Shown here: piece after piece, positions 13,464 through 21,980 of the stretch
Position numbering within the stretch: the first letter of the stretch is position 1
Layout: each line of letters begins with the position of its first letter
From: Selenomonadaceae bacterium
GTDB lineage: Bacteria; Bacillota; Negativicutes; Selenomonadales; Selenomonadaceae
Assembly (NCBI GenBank): GCA_017634675.1
Contig: JAGBMX010000066.1
Coordinates: 1-60,812, forward strand
Reading direction: 5' to 3'
Length of the DNA stretch: 60,812 bases
Notes under the pieces: model-generated
The model's input: only the letters and a program-made list of their open reading frames with translations
Database searches by the model: none
What the model was told of the DNA's origin: nothing
Translations under genes and position numbers: made by a program

Positions 13464-14342
13464 ATGGCTTATACGGTTAATTCAATAGCAAATCAGTCTT
13501 ACACTATGCGAAACTTCGCTTCTAAAAATGGGCTTTCACTCTTCGGAAGCAACAGTAACGCATCTTCGCTTTTCGGAAGCAACGGTAACAAAAAAACGAC
13601 TGCGCTTCAGCAGATGTGGAATAACTACGCAAGCGGCAATCAATCAAGCGGCATAAACGCTCAAAATGTATACGAGATAAAACAAAACGCGGCGGAACTT
13701 GCCGCTTCATACGACAGCGCAAAAAGTACGTTCAACGCAGAATACAATTCTACCATGACCGATCTTGACAAGGCGGTAAAAAATTTTTCCAAGATAAATT
13801 TCGATGTGGGCGAGGATGCTCTTTCGAAATCCACCAAAACAGTTACGGATAAAGAGGGCAACACTTCTACGGAAACCGTTTTAAACATGAACAGTGCGTT
13901 GAAGTCCGCCGTTAAGGGCGTGACCGATCTTGTGGACAGCTATAACGGCGCAATTGATTTGTTTAAGGACAGCGAGTCCGTATCCAACCGCATGAAGAAC
14001 ATGAGCACGATGTTTTCGGACACTACTTACCGTTCCGGCAATTACAGCCAAATCGGCATCAATGTCAAAAGCGACGGTAAACTAGAGATTGACGAGGAAC
14101 AGCTTGCCGAATCCATCACAAAAAATCCAAACAAAGTTTCTCGTATTTTAGGAAAAGACGGTCTTGCGGGCAAAGCCGAATCTCATATGTCCGTTGCTAA
14201 TTACCAAAAGGACAAGCTTTTCCCGTCGTTAAACACCATGTTCGGAAACCAGCTTGAAACTGCTTCCGCATACACCGGGAAGGCCATGCTTAACATGAAC
14301 AAATACACCAATATGGGAGAGATTTTTAATTCTTACTTCTAA
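13464..14342 (+). CDS. FliD-like flagellar cap protein (short form)
   Basis: The 292-residue protein resembles the C-terminal half of the flagellar filament cap protein FliD: a long helical region, then LVDSYNGAIDLFKDS.., ..YSQIGINVKSDGKLEIDEEQLAESITKNPNKVSRIL, and a polar C-terminal helix. FliD proteins are usually longer (over 400 residues) and contain N-terminal D0 and variable domains; here the N-terminus is a low-complexity Ser/Asn/Gly segment with two copies of a SLFGSN(S/G)N unit. It could cap a filament or be a divergent secreted relative. The start ATG has the ribosome site AAGGAGA. It is expressed from a consensus promoter and followed by its own terminator. Confidence 0.6.
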   Translation: MAYTVNSIANQSYTMRNFASKNGLSLFGSNSNASSLFGSNGNKKTTALQQMWNNYASGNQSSGINAQNVYEIKQNAAELAASYDSAKSTFNAEYNSTMTDLDKAVKNFSKINFDVGEDALSKSTKTVTDKEGNTSTETVLNMNSALKSAVKGVTDLVDSYNGAIDLFKDSESVSNRMKNMSTMFSDTTYRSGNYSQIGINVKSDGKLEIDEEQLAESITKNPNKVSRILGKDGLAGKAESHMSVANYQKDKLFPSLNTMFGNQLETASAYTGKAMLNMNKYTNMGEIFNSYF

Positions 14343-14396
14343 GCTTTAAAATGCTGTCAAAAAGCTGATGTTTAGTTTTTTGCAGTACAAAGTACA

Positions 14397-14434
14397 AAGT
14401 CCCAAGCAAGAAATTAGTCTTGCTTGGGGCTTTA
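14397..14434 (+). terminator. Terminator after the FliD-like gene
   Basis: AAGTCCCAAGCAAGA pairs with TCTTGCTTGGGGCTT across a 6-nt loop, followed by TATTTTTATA. Confidence 0.85.
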
Positions 14435-14464
14435 TTTTTATACTGTCAAATCAGTCGGCAAAAA

Positions 14465-14740
14465 TCAAGCGGCTCTTCTCGGTTTCATATCGTCATTTTC
14501 ATGGTCGGTTTTTTCTGCCGTTTTCATTTTTTCCTCGGCGGCTCTAACCCTTGCCATGATTTCTATTTCAGGCGGAATATCTTTATGGTAACGAAATTTC
14601 GAAAGTTCTTCATCCGTGAGCGGAGGACAATCTTCATCGTACTCGTCGACATGGTTTCTAATACGTTCAGCTTCAAACGCCATACGTTCCGGCGTCATTT
14701 CTCTACGTATCTCATCCATGGTCATTCTAATAATTGCCAT
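14465..14740 (-). CDS. Antitoxin partner of BrnT (pair 1)
   Basis: A 91-residue, highly charged protein encoded directly after a BrnT-like toxin gene, overlapping it by 14 bp. It contains DEDCPPLTDEELSKFRYHKDIPPEI, a segment shared in outline with the antitoxin of the neighbouring pair (DEDCPELTENQLKKFR). In BrnT systems the second gene encodes the DNA-binding antitoxin BrnA; this protein is not a recognisable BrnA, but position and size fit. Its helical N-terminus could contact the toxin. Function is inferred from context. Confidence 0.6.
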   Translation of the reverse strand: MAIIRMTMDEIRREMTPERMAFEAERIRNHVDEYDEDCPPLTDEELSKFRYHKDIPPEIEIMARVRAAEEKMKTAEKTDHENDDMKPRRAA

Positions 14741-15008
14741 AATACAATCTCCTTTCTCTGGTATCGGCTTTTCTTGCCGAAATAATACGAATTACATTGT
14801 CTTGACGATAAGTCACGACAACAAATAATATTTCGTCAACCATTCCGATAATGTTATAGCGGTCTTCGTCATCGCTATGGTATTCATCGTATTGTTCAAA
14901 ATAATGCTCATCGTCAAACACACGAGCGGCATACTTGAACGAAATGCCATGTTTCTTGATATTGATTCGGTTTTTATTTTCGTCCCATTCAAATTCCATT
15001 ATTCTCAC
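14727..15008 (-). CDS. brnT: BrnT-family ribonuclease toxin (copy 1)
   Basis: A 93-residue BrnT-like protein of the RelE-type ribonuclease fold. Family features are FEWDENKNRINIKKHGISF at the start, FDDEHYFEQYDEYHSDDEDRYNIIG in the middle and IRIISARKADTRERRLYY at the end; His/Lys of KKHG and the Arg/Glu residues of SARKA..RE are the expected catalytic positions. Translation may start at GTG 15008 or at ATG 14999, which has GGTGAG just upstream. It overlaps its downstream antitoxin gene and lies 12 bp from a second pair. Confidence 0.85.
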   Translation of the reverse strand: MRIMEFEWDENKNRINIKKHGISFKYAARVFDDEHYFEQYDEYHSDDEDRYNIIGMVDEILFVVVTYRQDNVIRIISARKADTRERRLYYGNY

Positions 15009-15020
15009 CGTTGCGAAAAT

Positions 15021-15395
15021 TCAAGCGTATTGCTTGCTTTTCGCGTTTTTTGATGCCGTGACAAAATGCGGTAAGTCGGTTACGTCGTCATCAACCAAAA
15101 CGGCAATTTCATGCAAAATATTGGAATCAATAACTATATCGCGAGCCGTTGATAAGCTGTAACCATTTTCGCATAATTTGTTTACTATTTGTTCATAGAT
15201 AACTTTCACCAACGGAACATCCATTATTTTTCTTCCGTTAACCGGTCTAAATTTCTTTAACTGATTTTCTGTTAGTTCCGGACAATCTTCGTCAAATATA
15301 ATCGGATAACGAGCCGCATTTTCCAGTTCTTCAATTTGTTTTTGTGTTAAATTAGTTTGAGTATCTAAATTTGTTTTTACCTTAATTGATTCCAT
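15021..15395 (-). CDS. Antitoxin partner of BrnT (pair 2)
   Basis: A 124-residue protein starting at the ATG at 15395, which has a good AAAGGAGAG ribosome site. It shares the (D)EDCPxLT...LxKFR segment with the antitoxin of pair 1, then continues with a longer C-terminal region (residues about 65-124) that has no recognisable domain. It overlaps the upstream toxin gene by 14 bp. It is probably the DNA-binding or toxin-neutralising partner. Confidence 0.55.
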   Translation of the reverse strand: MESIKVKTNLDTQTNLTQKQIEELENAARYPIIFDEDCPELTENQLKKFRPVNGRKIMDVPLVKVIYEQIVNKLCENGYSLSTARDIVIDSNILHEIAVLVDDDVTDLPHFVTASKNAKSKQYA

Positions 15396-15666
15396 AATAT
15401 TCTCTCCTTTCCTGCGCAGTAGCAAGTCTGGCGGAAATAAGCCTTATTTTGTTGCCGTCGTCACGTTCGGTATATATGACGCACAGTAATTTTCCCACTA
15501 AACCGATTGAAATCCAACGGTCTTCGTTATAACTATGAGTATCGTCTAAGTATTCTATACGATACGGATCGTTAAATATTAATTTAGCCGTTTCAAAGGA
15601 AATTCTATGTTTTTTCCAATTTTTAACAGCTTTTTCTTCGTCCCATTCAAATTCCATTATTCTCAC
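15382..15666 (-). CDS. brnT: BrnT-family ribonuclease toxin (copy 2)
   Basis: A 94-residue BrnT-like protein closely related to copy 1: MEFEWDEEKAVKNWKKHRISFETAKLIFNDP, then EDRWISIGLVGKLLCVIYTER and IRLISARLATAQERREYY. The key KKHxISF, ISAR and ER residues are kept. Two start codons nine bases apart are possible (15666 and 15657). The two toxin/antitoxin pairs are adjacent, in the same direction and order, and probably arose by duplication. Confidence 0.85.
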   Translation of the reverse strand: MRIMEFEWDEEKAVKNWKKHRISFETAKLIFNDPYRIEYLDDTHSYNEDRWISIGLVGKLLCVIYTERDDGNKIRLISARLATAQERREYYGIN

Positions 15667-15744
15667 CTCATTTATTATAATATGACAAAAATATTAAAGC
15701 AAGAATGTTTTGAAAAATGTATGTGCCAAGTATTCACCAATATT

Positions 15745-15991
15745 GTTACTATTCACGGGTAGTAAAAAAAGAAAAATAGTGCTCTTCATGGTCAACCCCT
15801 CTGCCCTTCGGGCACCTCCCCTTTCAGGGGAGGCTCTCTGATTTCTCATTTTGTGGACATATATGGGAAGTAGTCTTAGCGTTGCCTCCCCTGAAAGGGG
15901 AGGGGGACCGCGAAGCGGTGGAGAGGTAGCAACCTAGCTTCAATCGCCAAATTTTCAAAGACAACGAAAAAGTTGACTCGTGAATAGTAAC
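15745..15991. mobile_element. MITE copy 2 with 9-bp target duplication
   Basis: A 247-bp copy of the GTTACTATTCAC-ended element. It is flanked on both sides by ACCAATATT (15736-15744 and 15992-16000), a perfect 9-bp target-site duplication, so this copy arrived by transposition. The left two-thirds match copy 1; the right third differs (15930-15980). Confidence 0.88.
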
Positions 15992-16045
15992 ACCAATATT
16001 CAAAAACATTCAAAATTTTTCAAAATTATTCTTGACATACCGTTT

Positions 16046-16066
16046 TTTTAAAATGCCTTAATTCAA
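16046..16066. repeat. 21-bp sequence repeated inverted at the window end
   Basis: The 21 bases here are the exact reverse complement of the last 21 bases of the window (60792-60812); the match continues to the window edge and may be longer. A TTGACA lies just upstream at 16032 but no -10 box is properly spaced. Confidence 0.9.
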
Positions 16067-16111
16067 ATGGGACGGATCTAGCTTGAAATAATAAACAAAT
16101 AACGATAAAAA

Positions 16112-16156
16112 GGCTGTGAAAAATCTAAAAATCAGTTTTTTCACAGCCCTTTTTTA
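16112..16156. terminator. Hairpin terminator, bidirectional appearance
   Basis: GGCTGTGAAAAA pairs with TTTTTTCACAGCC around a short loop and is followed by CTTTTTTAT. No gene clearly precedes it on either strand, so it may end a small RNA or be a mobile-element remnant. Confidence 0.65.
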
Positions 16157-16231
16157 TGCATTTTTTCAATGAAGGAAATTTTTCCTTTATGTAGAATCTT
16201 TTAAAGTAAGAAAGCAATTATTTGTAAGTTC

Positions 16232-16314
16232 TTTCTTTTCTTTCTTTTCTTTTTTTGTAAAAAAAGAAAAGAAAGAAAAGAAACAACAGAAAGAAAAGAA
16301 AAAAACTTTAATAA
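16232..16314 (+). repeat. Triplex-type element unit U1
   Basis: Pyrimidine arm 16232-16256, GT loop, purine arm 16259-16283, then a purine tract 16288-16305 that mirrors the purine arm for 18 nt. Purine-arm A-run lengths between single Gs are 7-4-3-4-3. Ends in CTTTAATAA. It faces U2 across about 50 bp. Confidence 0.85.
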
Positions 16315-16365
16315 TCGGTTCAGTGAAAACTGGCAGTAAGTACTCAAACTGACATTTAGCGTTTG

Positions 16366-16454
16366 TCAAAGTTTTTTCTCTTTCTCTTTCTTTGCTTCTT
16401 TCTTTCTCTTTCTCTTTTTTTCAAAAAAGAGAAAGAGAAAGAGAAATAAAGAAG
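16366..16454 (-). repeat. Triplex-type element unit U2
   Basis: Minus-orientation copy. On the minus strand the purine arm (16399-16421) has A-runs 6-1-3-1-3-3, and the third tract (16372-16393) mirrors it exactly for 22 nt across a GAAGC spacer. The pyrimidine arm (16423-16454) pairs for about 20 bp and then carries an indel. It ends 31 bp before the ATG at 16486. Confidence 0.82.
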
Positions 16455-16485
16455 TTTTTCGAAGAAAACAAAGGAGCTGTTAAAT

Positions 16486-16797
16486 ATGAAAATTTACGGC
16501 GTGCCCATAAGTAGGCTTACGTTTAAGGAAGATGCGGATTACGACGAAAGAGAAAAGGCCCTTCGCGGTATGCGACTTGAGGATAAGATTAAGACATTGG
16601 GACTTTATATCGCAGAAGAAGACGGAGGAGAAAAATATATCGGCATTGTGCCCATGTACCCTTGGGACAATACCAAAGATATTACGGAGATAACGACTGT
16701 CGGAAAGGCGAAGCGGTTCATAGGACGACAGCTTACGAGAATAGTCGAAGAGGATTTGGACACGATTAAGAGTTTTATGGGCTTTCACGAAAACTAA
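16486..16797 (+). CDS. Small protein of unknown function
   Basis: A 103-residue, charged, probably cytosolic protein with no recognised domain or signal sequence. The start ATG follows AAAGGAGC. It lies 12 bp before the glycosyltransferase gene and is probably co-transcribed with it and recJ. The C-terminal half (GKAKRFIGRQLTRIVEEDLDTIKSF) looks helical. Confidence 0.7.
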   Translation: MKIYGVPISRLTFKEDADYDEREKALRGMRLEDKIKTLGLYIAEEDGGEKYIGIVPMYPWDNTKDITEITTVGKAKRFIGRQLTRIVEEDLDTIKSFMGFHEN

Positions 16798-16809
16798 GGG
16801 GAGGGAAAA

Positions 16810-17748
16810 ATGAAATCGGTTTCCATTGTGGTGCCTGTTTATAACGAAGAAGACAATATAGAGCACTTTGTAGAGTCCGCTTCTAAGGTCATGGACGAAC
16901 TGCCTTACGATTATGATATTCTCTTTGTGGATGACGGATCAAAGGACAGAAGCCGAGAGATTTTGTTGAATCTGGAGAATAATAATCCCCGTGTGTCGGC
17001 GATTTTTCTCGCTAAGAATTTCGGTCATCAGCTTGCTCTTACCTGCGGTTTGGACCATGCGGATGCGGATGCGGTTATTACCATGGACGGCGATATGCAA
17101 CACCCGCCGGAACTTATTCCAAAACTTCTTTCCATGTGGGAAGAAGGATATGAGATTGTGCAGACCATAAGGGAGACCACAGAGGGCGTATCCTTTTTTA
17201 AGAAGACTACGTCTAAGTATTATTATTCCCTGCTAAACGCCATATCCGACGTGCCGATTCAGCCCGGAGGTTCTGATTTTCGATTGATGGACAGGAAAGT
17301 TGTGGAGGCGTTTAGACTTTATCCGGAACACGCTCGGTTTATAAGGGGCATGATAGGCGCCATGGGATTTCGTCAGGCAAAACTTTCCTTTGTCGCGCCT
17401 CCTAGATTTGCGGGGGTTTCGAAATTTTCCATAAAAAAAATGGCGCATTTTGCCATGGACGGAATATTGGCGTATTCCTCCGTGCCCCTCAGATGGGCTT
17501 TTTATATGGGGATTTTCAGCGGATTTTGCAGTCTTATCCTTTTAATACACGTTTTTTACGAAACTTGGCTCGGAAACGCCGTCGCGGGTTGGGCTACCAT
17601 TACGGTCTGCATACTTTTTTTCGGCGGCGTGCAGATGGTTTTCTTGGGAATAATCGGCGAATACATAGGAAGAATTTTTGAGGAAGTAAAGCGAAGGCCG
17701 CTTTATTTGATAGGTAAGGAAGCAAAAAAACGGGGTGGAGAAACGTGA
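16810..17748 (+). CDS. Family 2 glycosyltransferase, GtrB/dolichol-phosphate-mannose-synthase type
   Basis: A 312-residue enzyme. The N-terminal GT-A domain shows IVVPVYNEEDNI, FVDDGSKDRS, KNFGHQLALTCGLDHADADAVITMDGDMQHPPELIP (DGDxQ metal/nucleotide site) and GGSDFRLMDRKVV. Two C-terminal membrane spans (about residues 230-252 and 262-288) end in a basic tail. Relatives transfer a sugar from a nucleotide donor to undecaprenyl phosphate on the inner membrane face for cell-surface glycosylation. No flippase or polymer genes accompany it. It overlaps recJ by 4 bp (GTGA). Confidence 0.9.
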   Translation: MKSVSIVVPVYNEEDNIEHFVESASKVMDELPYDYDILFVDDGSKDRSREILLNLENNNPRVSAIFLAKNFGHQLALTCGLDHADADAVITMDGDMQHPPELIPKLLSMWEEGYEIVQTIRETTEGVSFFKKTTSKYYYSLLNAISDVPIQPGGSDFRLMDRKVVEAFRLYPEHARFIRGMIGAMGFRQAKLSFVAPPRFAGVSKFSIKKMAHFAMDGILAYSSVPLRWAFYMGIFSGFCSLILLIHVFYETWLGNAVAGWATITVCILFFGGVQMVFLGIIGEYIGRIFEEVKRRPLYLIGKEAKKRGGET

Positions 17749-19715
17749 AAACCTGGCAAGTTTATAAAGGCGACGATGAAAAAGCCGCAAAACTTTCGGA
17801 GGAACTCACAGTATCAAAAGCCTTTGCGTCGATTTTGCTGGAAAGAGGCGTGACTTCTAAAGAGGCCGCTGAAGTTTTTCTGTTTCCGGAAGAAAATCAA
17901 CCCTTTCACGACCCGCTTTTAATGCAGGATATGGGTAAAGGCACCGTCAGGATTTTGCAGGCTCTTGCAAAAAAAGAAAAGATAACGGTTTACGGGGACT
18001 ACGACGTGGACGGCATTACCGCCACCGCTCTTTTGACAAAGACGTTAAAGGCGCTTGGCGCCAGCGTTGATTTTTACATTCCGGACAGGCAGAAGGAAGG
18101 CTACGGGCTAAACGTCGAAGCTTTGAAGAAGCTTCACGAAAACGGCACCAAACTTGTGGTTACGGTTGATTGCGGAATTGCAGGAATTGATGAAGTTGCG
18201 GCTTTTAATGGAATTATGGATATAATAATAACGGATCATCACATTCCTCCCGCAACCCTTCCGAATGCGGCGGCCGTTATAAATCCGCACCGAGAGGATT
18301 GCAAATACCCGGACAAAAATCTCTCCGGGGTAGGCGTTGCTTTTAAACTCTGCCAATCCCTTTATAAGATGAGCAAGGGAAAGAATTTCGCAGATGATTT
18401 GGAATTTGTCGCTTTAGGCACTATAGCGGATATTGTGCCTCTTGTGGGTGAAAATCGCAAACTGGTAAAACTCGGATTGGAAGCGATACAAAATTCCGAC
18501 AAACCGGGAATTCAGGCTTTAATAGAGGTATCCGCATTATCGGGACGAGAAATAGGTCCCGGACAAGTCGGTTTCGGTTTGGCTCCAAGGTTAAACGCTG
18601 CGGGGCGTATCGGTCACGCAAAGGACGGAGTTGCGCTGTTGCTCTCGGAGGATAAGAAAGAAGCTGAAAGAATTGCCGAAGATTTAAACGACAGCAACAT
18701 GGAGCGTCAGGAAATTGAAAGGGAAATTCTCGCAGAAGCTACAAGCAAACTTGCCAAAATGGATATGTCAAACAAGCATAGCATCGTTTTGACGGGCGAA
18801 AACTGGCATCCCGGCGTTATCGGCATTGTAGCTTCCAGGCTTGTGGATCTTTACTATCTGCCCACCATTATAATAAGTTGCCAGGGAGACATCGGCAAAG
18901 GCTCGTGCAGAAGCATTCGCGCCCTTCATATGCACGACGCATTATCGGCAAACGAGTCCCATCTTTTAGGTTACGGCGGACACTCTCAAGCGGCGGGGCT
19001 TACCATAAAAACGGACGAGATTGATGCTTTTGCCGCATCGTTTGACGATTATGTGGCGAAAACCCTTAAACCCGCCGATTATATCCCGACGGTGGAAATT
19101 TCCGCCATAATGGGACCGGACGAGATTAACGAGGATTTTATAAACGAACTGAAACTTTTGGAGCCTTATGGCATGGGAAATCCAAAACCCGTTTTCGGCG
19201 TAAGAAACATATCGGGGAAAAAACCCCGCGTGATGGGGCGGGATAATCAGCATTTGGCTTTTATGTTGGGGAAAAATTCAGATCGCACGGCTCTTTGTTG
19301 GAACAATGCAAAGTATGTGGATATTGTGGCAAGAGAGCGGCTTGACTTGGTGTATACGGCGCAGATGAGCGAGTGGCAGGGGGAAAACAGCATAGAACTT
19401 GTGGCGCAGTCGATAGAACCCGCTGAAGTTGAACGGGTTCATCTAAACCGCGAAGCCCTTATAAAAATTTATTTTTTCCTCAAAAAATATAAGGACGTTT
19501 CTCACATCCCTTCCGATTCTATACTCCTTTCCAATCAATACGCCAGAAGCGAAAAAAAACATTTGTCCCTCTTTTCCATGAAAGAAGCCTTGAAAATTTT
19601 CGAAGAAATGGGACTTTTGGAGTATGGAGCAGAAAAAAAGTATTACATGTTAAAAGAACCAAAAACAAAGCTGGACTTAATGTCGTCTAAAACTTATCGG
19701 GCTTATAACGGGTGA
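17745..19715 (+). CDS. recJ: Single-stranded-DNA-specific exonuclease RecJ
   Basis: A 656-residue DHH-superfamily nuclease that degrades single-stranded DNA 5' to 3' in recombination and repair. Motifs: VYGDYDVDGITATALL (motif I), VDCGIAG, ITDHHIPPATLPNAAAVINPH (DHH), GVGVAFKLCQ, the GRIGHAKDGVALLL region, and the DHHA1 domain with GLTIKTDEI preceded by GYGGHSQAAG. The GTG start overlaps the stop of the glycosyltransferase gene and is preceded by GGTGGAG. The C-terminal ~85 residues (from about 565) form an extra helical domain seen in many Firmicutes RecJ proteins. Confidence 0.95.
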   Translation: MKTWQVYKGDDEKAAKLSEELTVSKAFASILLERGVTSKEAAEVFLFPEENQPFHDPLLMQDMGKGTVRILQALAKKEKITVYGDYDVDGITATALLTKTLKALGASVDFYIPDRQKEGYGLNVEALKKLHENGTKLVVTVDCGIAGIDEVAAFNGIMDIIITDHHIPPATLPNAAAVINPHREDCKYPDKNLSGVGVAFKLCQSLYKMSKGKNFADDLEFVALGTIADIVPLVGENRKLVKLGLEAIQNSDKPGIQALIEVSALSGREIGPGQVGFGLAPRLNAAGRIGHAKDGVALLLSEDKKEAERIAEDLNDSNMERQEIEREILAEATSKLAKMDMSNKHSIVLTGENWHPGVIGIVASRLVDLYYLPTIIISCQGDIGKGSCRSIRALHMHDALSANESHLLGYGGHSQAAGLTIKTDEIDAFAASFDDYVAKTLKPADYIPTVEISAIMGPDEINEDFINELKLLEPYGMGNPKPVFGVRNISGKKPRVMGRDNQHLAFMLGKNSDRTALCWNNAKYVDIVARERLDLVYTAQMSEWQGENSIELVAQSIEPAEVERVHLNREALIKIYFFLKKYKDVSHIPSDSILLSNQYARSEKKHLSLFSMKEALKIFEEMGLLEYGAEKKYYMLKEPKTKLDLMSSKTYRAYNG

Positions 19716-19734
19716 CCCTTCCACCGCATTTCTC

Positions 19735-19925
19735 TATGGAAGACTATCATATTGTTGAATAAAAGGCAAAATAGAGCTTTTCATGGTCGACCCCTCCACC
19801 GCTTTGCGGTCCCCCTCCCCTTTCAGGGGAGGCACTAGAGCTTCACTTTTTTTCATATATTCACAAACGAACAATCAGAGAGCCTCCCCTGAAAGGGGAG
19901 GTGCCGAAGGCGGAGGGGTTTAAAA
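19735..19925. repeat. GC-rich interspersed repeat (core of the MITE family, no clear ends)
   Basis: Contains the CCTCCACCGC..GCGG, CCCCTCCCCTTTCAGGGGAGGC and GCCTCCCCTGAAAGGGGAGGTGCC blocks of the GTTACTATTCAC element, but lacks its inverted ends. It lies between recJ and ispH. Confidence 0.7.
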
Positions 19926-19933
19926 AATAATAT

Positions 19934-19963
19934 TTGCTTATTACGAAGGTTTTGTGTTATACT
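19934..19963 (+). promoter_or_regulatory. Probable ispH-rpsA promoter
   Basis: TTGCTT (19934-19939), an 18-bp spacer and TATACT (19958-19963), about 40 bp before the ispH start. Confidence 0.55.
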
Positions 19964-20002
19964 ACCATTTAAGTTTTGAAATTTTGCTTTCGGAGGATAA
20001 AT

Positions 20003-20833
20003 ATGGAGGTTCTGCTGGCGGATTATCTAGGTTTTTGTTACGGCGTAAAGCGAGCGATAAAAATTGCCAAGGAACACGTTTCGACGAAGGACAATCCCGC
20101 GGCGACGCTTGGACCTATCATACACAATCCTCAAATGGTGGAACGCCTGAAAAACGACGGAGTGGGCGCAATAAATTCCCTTGACGAGATGGATAAGGGG
20201 ACTGTTATAATTCGCTCTCATGGGGTTGGTCCCGTAGTTTACGATGAAGCGGAACAAAAAGGACTTGCGGTTGTGGACGCGACTTGTCCGCATGTCAGGC
20301 GCGCCCAACTTGCGGCTAAGGATCTCGTAAAAGAAGGGTATAGCGTAGTTATTATCGGCGAAAAGAACCATCCCGAAGTTAAAAGTATCTTTGAATGGAC
20401 GAACGGTTCGGCCGTTATAACCCAAACCGTTGAAGAGGCAGAAGCTGTGCCTCCGGCGGCAAAACTTGGAATTGTTTCCCAGACAACTTTTTCGGGTGAG
20501 AATTTCAAGGCGATAGTTTTAAAACTCTTGGATAAATCCCAAGAACTAAAAATCGAGCGGACAATCTGCACGGCGACGGATCAGCGGCAAAAGGCAGCTA
20601 TGGATTTAGCGTCTAAAGTAGATTTAATGCTCGTAATCGGCGGCAAGAACAGCGCAAATACTACGAGGCTGTATCAACTTTGCGCCGAAAAATGTACGAC
20701 ATATCACATTGAGACAGCAAAAGAACTTGAGTCTCGATGGTTTGATAATGTAAATAAAATTGGTATTACAGCCGGCGCGTCTACGCCCGACTGGATTATC
20801 AAGGAGGTCTATGAACAGTGTCAGAAGAGATGA
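20003..20833 (+). CDS. ispH: 4-hydroxy-3-methylbut-2-enyl diphosphate reductase
   Basis: IspH makes isopentenyl and dimethylallyl diphosphate in the last step of the MEP isoprenoid pathway, using a [4Fe-4S] cluster. The three cluster cysteines are visible in GFCYGVKRAI, DATCPHVRRA and RTICTATDQRQ; the substrate-binding histidines lie in HNPQMVERL and RSHGVGP. The ATG at 20003 is chosen because GGAGG precedes it by 7 bp; an upstream TTG adds 9 unlikely residues. The 3' end overlaps rpsA by 16 bp. dxs, the first enzyme of the same pathway, is elsewhere in the window (56414). Confidence 0.95.
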   Translation: MEVLLADYLGFCYGVKRAIKIAKEHVSTKDNPAATLGPIIHNPQMVERLKNDGVGAINSLDEMDKGTVIIRSHGVGPVVYDEAEQKGLAVVDATCPHVRRAQLAAKDLVKEGYSVVIIGEKNHPEVKSIFEWTNGSAVITQTVEEAEAVPPAAKLGIVSQTTFSGENFKAIVLKLLDKSQELKIERTICTATDQRQKAAMDLASKVDLMLVIGGKNSANTTRLYQLCAEKCTTYHIETAKELESRWFDNVNKIGITAGASTPDWIIKEVYEQCQKR

Positions 20834-21927
20834 ACAACGATTTTGCCAGCATGTTTGAAGCGTCTGAGGAAGCTCTCCCCGACGTAACTGTTGGCGACGC
20901 AGTGGAGGCAACGGTCATTGCGGTGGAAAATTCCAGCGCATGGGTATCGATCCCCGGATTTAAGTCCGACATCCCAATCCCCAAGCGGGAGCTTGCGCGT
21001 CCCGAGCCGGACAGCGCCGAAGATGTGGTCAAAGTGGGAGACGTTATAGAAGTTGCCATCGTTTCTCTCGGCGGCGAAAACGGCGCAACCGTGTCTAAAG
21101 TTAAGGCGGAGGCTCGCGTCGCTTGGACTCAAATGGAAGAGATTAAAGAACGCGGCGAAACCGTACAGGCTGAAATCTCAAATATCGTAAAGGGCGGTCT
21201 TGTCGCTTATGTGAACGGGCTTCGCGGCTTTATCCCCGCATCCCAAATGGAACTTCATTTCGTAAAGGATCTTTCGGTTTATGTGGGAAAAACCGTAGAG
21301 GTGCTTCCCATTGAGATAGATGTTAACAAGCAGCGCCTTGTCCTCTCCCGTCGTCAAATCCTTGAAAAGGAACGGGAAGCAAAACAGGCCGAGGTGTTCT
21401 CCACTCTTGAAGCGGGACAAACCGTTAAAGGCGTGGTTAAGCGCATCGTCGATTACGGCGCATTCATTGATATCGGCGGCGTAGACGGGCTTGCTCATAT
21501 TTCGGACGTTTCTTGGAACCGAGTAAAGCATCCTTCCGAGGTTTTAACCGTAGGTCAAGAGCTTGACGTTTACGTTAAGAATGTCGATCCGGAAGCCAAA
21601 CGCATTTCCCTTTCGGTTAAAGACACCATGGAAGATCCTTGGTTAAAGCGCGCCGAAGAGTACGCAGAAGGCGATACCCTTGAAGGCAAGATTATAAAGC
21701 TTACCGATTTTGGCGCATTTATGGAAATCGAGCCGGGATTCGACGGGCTTATCCCCATGGGCGAACTTTCCTTGAACCATATCGAACGTGCCGACGAGGC
21801 TGTTAAAGTGGGCGACGTGGTAAAGGCAAAAGTTCTCCGCATAGACATGAAGAAGAAGCGCATTTCCCTTTCCGTAACGAGAGCTTTAAAAGACGCTCCC
21901 GCCGAAGCTGAAGAGGGCGAAGAATAA
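20818..21927 (+). CDS. rpsA: 30S ribosomal protein S1
   Basis: A 369-residue protein with four S1 RNA-binding repeats (starting near residues 20, 105, 193 and 278), ending in an acidic tail. The third and fourth repeats are the most typical (GQTVKGVVKRIVDYGAFIDIGGVDGLAHISDVSW and GDTLEGKIIKLTDFGAFMEIEPGFDGLIPMGELS). It starts at GTG 20818, which has AAGGAGG at good distance inside ispH. S1 helps mRNA binding to the 30S subunit. In several Clostridia IspH and S1 are fused in one protein; here they are separate but overlapping. Confidence 0.93.
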   Translation: MSEEMNNDFASMFEASEEALPDVTVGDAVEATVIAVENSSAWVSIPGFKSDIPIPKRELARPEPDSAEDVVKVGDVIEVAIVSLGGENGATVSKVKAEARVAWTQMEEIKERGETVQAEISNIVKGGLVAYVNGLRGFIPASQMELHFVKDLSVYVGKTVEVLPIEIDVNKQRLVLSRRQILEKEREAKQAEVFSTLEAGQTVKGVVKRIVDYGAFIDIGGVDGLAHISDVSWNRVKHPSEVLTVGQELDVYVKNVDPEAKRISLSVKDTMEDPWLKRAEEYAEGDTLEGKIIKLTDFGAFMEIEPGFDGLIPMGELSLNHIERADEAVKVGDVVKAKVLRIDMKKKRISLSVTRALKDAPAEAEEGEE

Positions 21928-21936
21928 TTGAATTGA

Positions 21937-21980
21937 AAAAAACACCTGCTTATATGTCATTGTATAAGCAGGTGTTTTTT
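21937..21980. terminator. Bidirectional terminator between rpsA and plsC
   Basis: A perfect 18-bp stem (21937-21954 with 21963-21980) with A-run and T-run at its ends terminates both the plus-strand rpsA and the minus-strand plsC transcripts. Confidence 0.92.

Noticed and set aside
16032..16066. Sigma-70 promoter for a small RNA ending at 16156
   Set aside because: A TTGACA is present but no -10 hexamer lies at 16-18 bp; spacing to TAAAAT is only 11 bp.
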